Below are positions 55,119-64,000 of a DNA stretch of 64,000 nt, in pieces. Under the pieces are notes generated by a model, which saw nothing but the letters and a program-made list of their open reading frames with translations, searched no databases and was not told the DNA's origin. The translations under genes were made by a program, and so were the position numbers. This DNA is from Malachius bipustulatus (lineage: Eukaryota > Arthropoda > Insecta > Coleoptera > Melyridae), in contig OU342631.1 in assembly GCA_910589415.1 (NCBI GenBank), positions 17,856,001 through 17,920,000 of the forward strand, written 5' to 3'. Position 1 is the stretch's first letter. Each line of letters starts with the position of its first letter.

Positions 55119-55936
55119 CTAGGTGGTTTTTTAAAAACTTGTCAACCCCCGAATTTATAGAAGTGTGATCTGAAAATGAAAGTCCCAAAACAGGTCAATT
55201 TTAAAATTTGATATGCTTTCTTTTGATTTAAAAGAAATATACAGGGTGTTCCTAGACTCAGTAATTTGACATTGTTTATTTTTTAAAATAAGACACCTGT
55301 ATATTATTACATTTTGAGATTGTCTGAGAAAATACAGTGACAATGGTTTTTACAGTTGCAGTTTAAATTGACTAGGTTGTGAGTTATAAACAAATGAAAG
55401 TCGCATTTTTCCATTTTGAAAGCAGTGTACGGCTTACACATCCCTATTTTAACTTTTTATATACTATCCGATGATGCAGATGAAATTTTTATACAGGGTG
55501 ATGAAAAGTCTTATAATTTTCATAATCATGTACAAAAATTTCAAGTACGATGACACTTGAAAAGTTAAGATAGGGACATGTAAGCCGTTTTTCGATATTT
55601 AGGGCCCTTTCCGATGTATACTGCATTCATAATGAAAATTGCGTTGAAACAAATTTTATAACTCATAGCTAGTCAATTTAAACTGCAACACTGTAAAGAC
55701 CATTCTTACTGGTTTTTTTCATTCAATCTCAAAATGTAATAAATAATATACAGGGTGTATTATTTAACAAAATAAATAATGCCGTCATTACTGACCTAAG
55801 GAACACTCTGTATAAAATTGTTCTACGACAATAGAAATTAAACCAAATTATAAAATTGACCTGTTTCAGGTTTTTTATTTTCAGATCACAATTCTATAAA
55901 TTTGAGGGTGTGACAAGTTTTTAAAAAATCACCTGG
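55119..55936. mobile_element. Concentric palindromic TA-flanked element, 818 bp
   Basis: The outer ends are CTAGGTGGTTTTTTAAAAAC and, on the minus strand, CCAGGTGATTTTTTAAAAAC, with TA at 55117-55118 and 55937-55938. Inside each arm is a second boundary TATACAGGGTGTTCCTAGAC (right: TATACAGAGTGTTCCTTAGG), and inside that, after ACACCTGTA, the core TATTATTACATTTTGAGA shared with 35288-36154. The centre is about 55530. There is no coding capacity. Confidence 0.8.
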
Positions 55937-55938
55937 TA

Positions 55939-58900
55939 TATTTTTTAATTTTCTTAATTTTAAATATGAACGTATTTTTTGTTGGATTTCAAAAATTCAG
56001 TCGACAAACTTTGCTGCTAGACATCTGCATTCCTAGCTCATTGTTATTGTTTCTAGAAATATTCAGTTGTTTGTCGCTGTCATAATAAAAATAATTAATT
56101 ATTATCTGTGTGTCAAGGGTAGACCCAATTTAAATAAAACTTTGCATTCCTTTTCTAAATAAAAAGCAGTGAACATTAAAACTGAGTTGTTCTTTAATAA
56201 CCATCTAATTAATCCATTATTTTTCTATTACATAAGTGGATAAATATTTAATTTAATTAAACTACTTAAGAAATACTAATGAATATAATAAGATGGAAGT
56301 GGAAGTGCGTTCCTCTTATAAGTTGGGATTAGCAGATATTTTCCATTAAATTCCCTTATTAATTCGAAATTTTCAGGTAAGTAATATTACGTTATGAATT
56401 TGAAAACATTTCGAGAGTCAGCTCATTCAAGCAGAACTCCCGCTGAAAATGCAAAACGATGAGCAATAAATTTCCCTTCGGCGGTGTAGAGAATCAGATG
56501 GAGATAGAGAGTCGTTGTTAGAGTGACGTGGGATCTAATCTAAATCTGTAGATGTTGAGTGTTGTGTTAGATAATCGAAAACTTGGGTCGGATCTATTTG
56601 ATAAATTGGGGGTAAATGGTAAAAGGAGACCTGTTGAGTCCTTAGCACGGCACTGTTGATGTATTAGCATGTCATTCGTTATGCTCGTATTATGGAAATT
56701 TCACAAGAAGTAAAGGGTGTCACCTCCAACCTGAGGCGTTTCAGGTTACAGGACATGAAGGGAATATATAGGAAAACCCTCAGGAAGGAATGCCAGATGC
56801 AGAAAGAGGAAGCCGAAACCAGCCAGACATGACGCTGCCAAAAGACTTTTCCGGGGGATTTATGAGGGATTGTTTTGCGTTGTTGTCGGATGTTCAAATA
56901 AATCTCACTAAATCAATGGGTTTCTTTTCATTTCACTCAAACTACGTCACAAACAACCAGATTTTACTACCTGATTTTACTACTTTTTTATATGCAAATA
57001 AAATTACAAGAAATGTTTTCTTTGTACCATAAAACTTTTTCATTACAAGCTATTAATATGCTTTGTAGATTTAGGATAAATTAGCCCGAATAAAACAACC
57101 TTATATAGGATGTAAATTGCTTTAGGTAATAACCCTAAAACGTTAAGCAGCAACATAAAGTATAACACCTACTAAATAAAAACAAATCGGCAACAATGTC
57201 CGTAGTTATGATTATTTGGCACGAAATATTCACTGCACCTCCAACCTCCCACTTAAGGGTGGTTTGATTCTGCATGAATTAAGGGTTAAATTGGTTTAGC
57301 ATGTCGAATAACACCTCGATATGGAGCAGACCAGGTTGCCCAGGGATATTTTGCTAACAAACTACCCCATGTTCAAATTCACACCCTCATATATACATAT
57401 ACACCTAACGGTTATATTTATTTGTCATACACGAACGAAGCTGACATAAGCCATAATTTATTTGCCATTTCGTGGGCTCATAGCTAGTCTTGTAATTCAT
57501 TTTTTTCTGTTAATTTATGTTGCAACTTTTCGGACATTTTTGTCCGGTAATAATGCGAGTTTCATGTCGTAGTTTAATTTAGTTATTCAAATAATCTGGA
57601 TTAAGGCTACTTTGAATTCTGCTATAGTTTTATTTCAGCAACTGGAAATATCCAACTTGCTGGATATATTTTAGTCAATTCGAATATCGTCAAGTTCCGG
57701 CTTGGAGCGGCAGTGGCTCAAGATTTCACGTCTGATGAACTTTCCGGGTGTCTTGACGTGACGTATAATAATGTTTTTGCTGTTTTTCCTCGCCTTCCCG
57801 ATTACTTATTTCCAGTGTGGCCGAGATTGTGGATCTGATTCGAGAAGCCTCCAGTGAATTTATCATTATCGCATGCAGCTGCCTCGAGTTGAGATTGATA
57901 TGAAACCAGTTTGACTATTCTTCATTACAAATTGTTCTTATAAATGATGAATGAAGGAGGGGAACAACTTGAGTTGTTTGCCTTTCTCTGCACTTCCCCA
58001 ATCTGCTGAGCGTTTGTTATGAAAAGGCTGATTATGTTAGGCCATTTGTAAACATTACTCAATCAAGGATAAATTCTTATCTTAATCTTATCTTCATTAG
58101 TAAAATCCCAATCTTTACACTCCTGAAATTGGTTTTGAAAGGACTATTTAAAAATATGAAAGTATACAGGTTGCCCCATTAGAAAAATATAGGGAAATTA
58201 CGGTTTGAAAAAAGTGGCAACATCGATTAAAATTTAACAGTTTTTGATATTTTGTGAGGAAACAGGTGACTCATCCAACTCCATGGTCTTTCACTTATCT
58301 GCTATCGCAGTCGCTCATGCTGTTTTGCATGAGCTGTTATTGAAATAGGCTAGTGCAATCGTGCTATTTCGTTTGCCTTTCGAAGGTTTTGATATCGGCA
58401 TGCCATGACTTCCTATCCATGGCGAGCCGTGATTGGTTCTTGCTAGTGATTTTTCGATTATTACTTCAAAAGGACAATGAAAGCTTTGCTCAATAGTGCT
58501 AAGGAAATACCTTTGTCAGTGTTTAATGAAAGGATGATCAACAAATGACCAATTGATATTGGTCATGTCTTAAATAGAATAATTTGGAAATTGAAGTTGA
58601 TACCACTTTTCTTTGAACTTATTTGTAGCAGCTATAATTTCCAACTTCTTTCATAATTTTGAGAATTTTTTTCCAAAAATACAATTCTTCCAGTTAATTC
58701 AATTAGCTCCATAACCTAGCCGCTCTCGGTGTGAAATAACAGGAACATTATTGACTGAAAATGCAGGTCTACATCACTCTTTTGAACTTTATTTATTAGC
58801 AAAGCCGAGGAATTTAGGCGTTAATGAATCTGTTGATAAGAGTGAAATGAAATTGTAATCAAAAATGAGAGTTTCAGAAAAGTAAAAACTCTGAATTTCA

Positions 58901-61067
58901 ATGATAATTGAGATATGAGTCTTGATCAAGTAACTGTCACATCAATTTGACTTGCAATTTAACTGCAGTATCTAAATTAATTTGTTTTACTAAATCATGT
59001 GGATCATTTCTGAACCACCTGTGGGTAAATACACCTGTCATTATCAGAGATAATTCATAAGGCTACGAGAGATGAGTATAATAATACAGTTCCATCATAT
59101 GTCAGATTACTGTTTCGGTTGAGCTGTTGAGTAAACCAATCAACTGATGAATGGCAATCTCCCTGTCCCTCATCATGGCACATACATTTTGACTTTGCAT
59201 CGAGGATATTAATCGAATGATCGAACGAGAGACTCTCGTTCTCTATAACTGAACATTTTTAATTTTCTCCCTTGTTTACAAAGATCCATCATTGAATAAA
59301 CACGACCACCGTATCATCCGTCACGTAAACGTAAATCGAGCAGTTGGAATAAAATAAAAACTCCCGTTTTTCTATCGACCGGCATCCACAAAGACGTTTA
59401 ATGTAACAAATGTTGAACTTTTCGTAACAAGCTTAAACTCGAAAACCTGATAATCTATTGCGACAAAAAAGCGGGGTTGAGAGGTTGAGGCGAAAGAGCT
59501 GAAAGAGCACGTCTTCGCCTATTTGTTTGCGTAGGAACGAAAATATCGCTCTCAGTCTATCCGGGGTGAATTTTAGGTGCTAATAAAGATTTCATCGCAG
59601 GTCCCACAGGTGCGTTATAAGAAGGGGAGGAAACTGATGGATGCAAGGGGTTGTTCTTTCACGTATCAACTATGTAATAAAACAAAAAGTCCATGCGTAG
59701 GCATGTGATTTATTCCAACTAATCGCCATGAATTGGCTTTCCCTTGCCTTCCCGTAAGGACGCATTCCTGTTACATTCTACAGAAAATTGGTATGTAGTA
59801 AAATATGCACTTCTTGATACAACTCAACTCCTCTCTTACTTTACGTATAGACTGCTCGGGCATTCTCGGAGTTCCTTAGGGAACTGTTTCTTGACAGAAC
59901 TGGGACACGTCACCTCATTCCTCTCTTTCCACACATACACATACCTGCTTGTTTGCCCCCAGGTCCTTCTCATTTTCTCTTCTTTCACGGTGCAAGTTCT
60001 CTTGCCAGGCTTGTAGATTTTACGAGACAAAACACGCTTAAACTTGAATATTTGCATATTTTAGCATAATCTTGTTAACGCGCACATGAGTTTCTTCACA
60101 AAGAGGTACTTCAAAGATGGAAGTTTGATACAGGGGAACAGGATTCACCACATTCTACTCAATTCGTGTCTAATCTCCTTAAACCTTTAATCACGTTTAT
60201 AATTGGTGTGGGAGCGAGATAACTGAATCAACATTTGTTGTTATTTTACTTTCAATTAGGGCCACATGGATATAAAGAGGCAGAGCAAATTAAGAAGTTT
60301 GTTGATTTATCTTTTTCAACGTTAACGTACACAAAAAGTAAAAGTAAAAAGACGAGAGGAGTCTTGAGTTTCTCAGAGTCAACCGCTTGAACAAGATTGA
60401 AATTTCCCTCTAAATCGACTTGTTATAATAAAATATAAGCACTGGAAGGTGTACTTCACAACCCTCTCCTAATTCGGCTGTAATCAGATACCAAAATCAA
60501 AGGGTAGGTAGAATATTATACAATTATGAGGCAACGAAAATGTCTTTCAGCGAGACATAAGCTCTCCTTTCTGTAATACATCTACCTGTTTACTTTTCCA
60601 CCTTGCTGTTTACGCTCTCTTAATCTTAAGCCCTTCTATTAGACCAAGGATTAGGGGTTAAAGCGCTATCGAAGAGAGGTGCGGAGGGGCGGAATCAACG
60701 CGTCAAAGTTAATGCAATCAGAGAGTCAACAGCGCCTGAACACTTCCTTGCTCTCTCGACGATACTCAAGTGGAGCTTTTGCACTTCTATTCATCATCCA
60801 TCACTTAATTCACTAGTTGCTCTTATCCGCCCAGCATCGAGGCGTTTAGAAAAAAAACCACCTCATTTGGAACAGAAAAACCTGCAAGATCTTATAAGAT
60901 TTCCATCATCTTATTAATTACATAATTAATCCAGGGAGGAGTCTTTTTCAATTTTCTGTTTCCCCTCATTAGGAGACTTTTTATTTGAAAAGTTGTCATT
61001 AATCATAGACGCATCTTAAAGTTGCTGGAGAAAACAGATCTTTTTCATGCGAATAGTCGCATGCATA
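55939..61067. other. Five-kb low-repeat stretch, possibly host non-coding DNA
   Basis: This is the largest part of the window with few recognisable repeats (one GTATACAGGTTGCCCC end near 58163). Frames such as 56790-57032, 59744-60016 and 59836-60057 have no family resemblance. Composition is less AT-extreme in places (57700-57850, 59450-59950, 60600-60850), which could mark regulatory DNA, but I cannot support a gene or exon. Confidence 0.35.
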
Positions 61068-61069
61068 TA

Positions 61070-63195
61070 CAAGGTGATTCATGAGTGACCTTACATAGAC
61101 CAATAAGCGTTTTGTGATTGGTTAAGAAGTTACAGGGTGTTTTATGTCTCAGGTACAAAACATTGATAGGCGATATTTCTGAAATGGCTGGAGATATTTT
61201 GTAGAAATTTACTAGGAATGGTGCACTCCGAAAACTCATCAAAACCGCATTCGGAGTTAATTAAAAATCCAGGACCGGACTTGAAAATTTTTGCCCCCAT
61301 GGTCTTTGTTGAAAAAGTTAATTTTCTGACCGTGCTACTGAAAAACTGTCATCGAATTTGAAAAGATAAGAAAAAACTCTATAGAAATCATTCCTCAATT
61401 TTAACGGAACACCCAAACCGTCTCGAAAAAAAGTCAAAGTAAAACTTCTCAGTAAATTATCGTTTTCGAGCAGACATATTTTACTTGATGTTCGTCTGAA
61501 TTCCTTCAAATTTATTTTTTGACTTGTTTCTGTGGGAAAAATCTCAGTGTAAATTAAATGTTATCAATATTAATGTTATAAACGGTTCTCAAAATATCCT
61601 TTATCAACTTCAATACATTTCCTGCAGCGTTTCCATAAATTTTGGTTTGCTTTTTGAATTATTTGCCTGATGTTGTTTCTAATTTCATCAGCAACTACCA
61701 GTATTCGCGTCCTGAGCTCCTCTCTGGTACTTACTTCCGTTTTTTAGACCACCTGCTTCATATAGCCCCATAGGTAATAGTCTAAAACAGTGAGGTTGGG
61801 GGACCTAGGTGGTCAGGAATGAGGGCCGCCGCGCCCGAACCAACGATTGGGGTACTCATTGTGGAGATGCTCTCTGACTTGTCGAGAAAAATGCGGTGGT
61901 GCCCCATCTTGCTGGAAGGAAAGAGCACGCCTGTTCACGTTCGCCTCTGCAAGCAAGCCGGGCAAAATAACTTGTAGGAAAAGTAAATAAATTTCCCCCG
62001 TGAGCCGCCCAGAAAAAAATGGGGTCCTATTAGGGTATCATTTGCAATGCCACACTACACATTTATAGAAAATCTGTTGCGAGTTCTTCTGAACAACAGA
62101 GCGCGGATTTTCATATGCCCATAGGTGGGAGTTTTTCTATTCGTTACACCATCCCGCGTGAACTGAGCTTCGATCAGTGAACAAAATTCTACGCAGTCCA
62201 TTCAATGGAACTTCATTGAATGGTTGAAGCCTCTGTACGCTTTGTACGTGACAGGGATGTATCCACTCTTCTTTTTTTTAAGGTTCGCCATACTCTTGAT
62301 TGAGAAATGCCCAGTGCTTGCCCAATTCTTCGCGTATTTGTACTTGGATTTACTGCCACCATCTCCACGATGTTTTGATGGCTCAGATTTTCCAATTGAG
62401 GTTCAGCATTCCTTTGAGCTCAGGGATATATGCCGTGGTGTCGAGAAAATTGTAAAACAGACGCGAAACGTTACATGGGCCGGTGTTCTTCGATTGAGAT
62501 CTTCTATGATATTCTCTCGCAGCTGCTCTTGAATTTCCATTGCAGAAACCATACACAAACATAATGTCTGCGTATTCGTTATTAGTGAAATGATTTGTGA
62601 TTATTAGTGAAATCTGAAAATTTTGTAGTTGACACCGGATTTCCCAGTAATAAAGCTTGGCCTTCTATCAAACATTTTTCCCACAGAAACAAGTCAAAAA
62701 ATTAATTTGAAGGAATTCAGACGAACATTAAGTAAAATATGTCTGCTCGAAAACGATAATTTACTGAGAAGTTTTACTTTGACATTTTTTTTTTCGAGAC
62801 GGTTTGGGTGTGCCGTTCAAATTGAGGAATGATTTCTATAGAGTTTTTTCTTATCTTTTCAAATTCGATGACAGTTTTTCAGAAACATCGTCAGAAAATT
62901 AACTTTTTCAACAAAGACCATGGGGGCAAAAAATTTCAAGTCCGGTCCTGGATTTTTAATTAACTCAGAATGCGGTTTTGATGAGTTTCCTGAATGCACC
63001 ATCCCTAGTAAATTTCTACAAAATATCTCCAGCCGTTTCAGAAATATCGCCTATCAAAGTTTTGTACCTGAGACATAAAACACCCTGTAACTTCTTAACC
63101 AATCACACAAAAAAAATTTCTTTTGTGGTTTTCGACCCGCCTTGAAGTCCGCTTATCACCATTGCTCTATGTAAGGTCACTCATGAATCACCCTG
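61070..63195 (-). mobile_element. DD41D-type Tc1/mariner element, defective, 2126 bp
   Basis: The ends are CAAGGTGATTCATGAGTGAC and, on the minus strand, CAGGGTGATTCATGAGTGAC, with TA at 61068-61069 and 63196-63197. The terminal inverted repeats are about 480-550 bp. The right arm has about 60 bp near 63105-63165 missing from the left. The interior (about 61550-62630) holds a broken transposase on the minus strand. A complete member would need an open transposase frame, so this copy is non-autonomous. Confidence 0.85.
61577..62560 (-). pseudogene. DD41D mariner transposase relic
   Basis: An N-terminal helix-turn-helix part (62213-62395, NPSTNTRRIGQALGIS and RVWRTLKK) is followed after a frame shift by FTDRSS with the first Asp (about 62185). 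FQQDGAPPHF holds the second Asp (about 61905) and NLTVLDYYLWG the third (about 61780). I count 41 residues between the second and third Asp, the spacing of the DD41D (rosa-like) clade. A TGA replaces an expected Trp before PPRSP, and a TAA follows KQVV. The stop at 61577-61579 after FENRL is the likely natural end. Confidence 0.8.
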
Positions 63196-63197
63196 TA

Positions 63198-63472
63198 TAC
63201 ATAAATAATAATAATCATCGTTTATAGTGCACACTAGAGACTCGAAAATTAAGTAATACATAATTATGTGTAAAACACAATACCTGATACGTGAACATTT
63301 TCCACGTTTCTTTCTGCATGTATGACGAACTTTCTAAAAGCATTTTCGATTACTATGTTGAACATATTATTATTGAGGAGGCCATTTTTTATCATTATCA
63401 AAAATGGCATGCTTAAGAAAAATCAAAAGAACTGAAATTGCATCAATATCTTGCAGGTCAACCAGTATGTTA
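63198..63472. other. Spacer, no gene
   Basis: AT-rich sequence between the mariner relic and the LINE fragment. Confidence 0.4.
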
Positions 63473-63748
63473 CTATTTCAGGAAATTTTGTACCGCCAGG
63501 CTACAATAAAACAGTCCTTCTCGTATGGAAAATAGTATCTTACTTAAGCGTTTCACATCCGTTTCAGCACTTTCAGCAAGCCAGCCAATGACCTTAGAGT
63601 GTGAGAATGTATCCAGGTCTCCTGGAGAGAGGCATTCCCTTCGGAATGTTGAGTGTCTGGTTCTTTCCAGAGCGTGACAGTTTCATAGAACATGTTCTGC
63701 TGTTTCTTCATCCTCTAAGCACAGGTGACATTCTGCGTTATCGGCTAC
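63473..63748 (-). pseudogene. LINE ORF2 carboxy-terminal fragment
   Basis: On the minus strand, 92 codons are in one phase up to a TAG stop at 63473-63475. They start with AECHLCLEDEETAEHVL, a stop, then NCHALERTR. The Cys/His spacing is C-X2-C-X8-H-X4-C, the zinc motif found at the C-terminus of Jockey/R1-type ORF2 proteins. DLDTF and GWLAES downstream also fit. The upstream part is cut off where a hAT-like end begins at 63749. One internal TGA shows decay. Confidence 0.7.
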
Positions 63749-64000
63749 CAGAGGTGTCCAAACTACGGCCCGCGGGCCAAACCCGGCCCGGCAGGCGATT
63801 TTATCCGGCCCGCCAAGGATTTCGTAAAATATAGTAAAAAAAGAATGAGCACGGTATCACGCTCGACTACACTACAGTACTACAAGAATGATTTTGTACT
63901 CTGACTGTACGTAGGCGGCGCGGAGCGGCAGACTGCTGCACTCAACTGCAGTGCCTGCAAAGCTACGAGATTGTCCACGACAAGACAAAAATTCGTCGGC
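63749..64000. mobile_element. hAT-like element, left end only (runs off window)
   Basis: It starts CAGAGGTGTCCAAACTACGG followed by CCCGCGGGCC and CCGGCCCG repeats, a terminus type seen in hAT-like elements. It interrupts the LINE fragment exactly at this point. The 8 bp before it, TCGGCTAC, would be the target duplication, but the right end lies outside the window, so this is unconfirmed. Confidence 0.55.

Noticed and set aside
1..64000. CRISPR arrays, rRNA and intact host genes
   Set aside because: No regularly spaced short repeats, no rRNA-like sequence and no long conserved host frame are visible. The only intact long frame is the BEL polyprotein.

Overview
This window looks like AT-rich, repeat-dominated nuclear DNA from an insect or close arthropod relative. 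The evidence is the transposon content: a full BEL/Pao LTR retrotransposon, relics of DD41D-type mariner, pogo/Tigger and other IS630/Tc1-type transposases, a PIF/Harbinger deletion derivative, Jockey/R1-type LINE relics and many TA-flanked MITEs. I cannot name the species. No host protein-coding gene, rRNA, tRNA or CRISPR array can be supported. The window is best read as intergenic or intronic sequence, and the longest stretches without repeats are about 36.2-38.8 kb, 47.1-48.75 kb and 55.9-61.0 kb.

Bases 279-19157 form one nested block. A hAT-type element with CAGTGGCGG ends and a perfect 8-bp target duplication (GAGTATAG at 271-278 and 19158-19165) contains everything else in that interval. 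Inside lie a tandem-duplicated palindromic repeat (714-1681), a MITE (about 2930-3338), a TA-flanked element with another inside it (3363-4755 around 3791-4500), a mariner-type element (8010-8948) and a perfect 270-bp-arm palindrome (9435-17611). The right arm of that palindrome was split by an intact BEL/Pao retrotransposon (9787-17403, minus strand). The BEL element has 516-bp LTRs differing at one base, a 5-bp target duplication, a primer site matching tRNA-Tyr, a polypurine tract and one uninterrupted 1881-codon Gag-Pol frame. Its leader also carries an unusual 204-codon upstream frame built on four 14-residue repeats.

From 19 to 31 kb the window holds decayed DNA transposons: an IS630/Tc1-type transposase relic (21.1-21.9 kb), degenerate repeats (22.9-24.6 kb), a palindromic MITE (24624-25203), a small MITE (26837-27010), a pogo/Tigger-like relic with a zinc-finger-like tail (28.3-29.6 kb) and a GC-rich candidate solo LTR (30090-30580).

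From 33 to 56 kb there is a series of TA-flanked, nearly palindromic elements without coding capacity (35288-36154, 39256-41062 with 39551-40368 inside it, 46835-47128, 48754-49678, 49948-51156, 55119-55936), a Harbinger derivative (51735-52392), a TAA-flanked MITE (52964-53112) and a LINE relic (44.4-45.2 kb). Several palindromes are concentric: the same core or shell modules recur in different combinations, which suggests that inverted duplication of element ends is a repeated process here.

The last 3 kb hold a 2.1-kb DD41D mariner relic with long inverted repeats (61070-63195), a LINE carboxy-terminal fragment (63473-63748) and the start of another hAT-like element (63749 onward) that interrupts the LINE and runs off the window. 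Only the BEL polyprotein looks intact and possibly functional.
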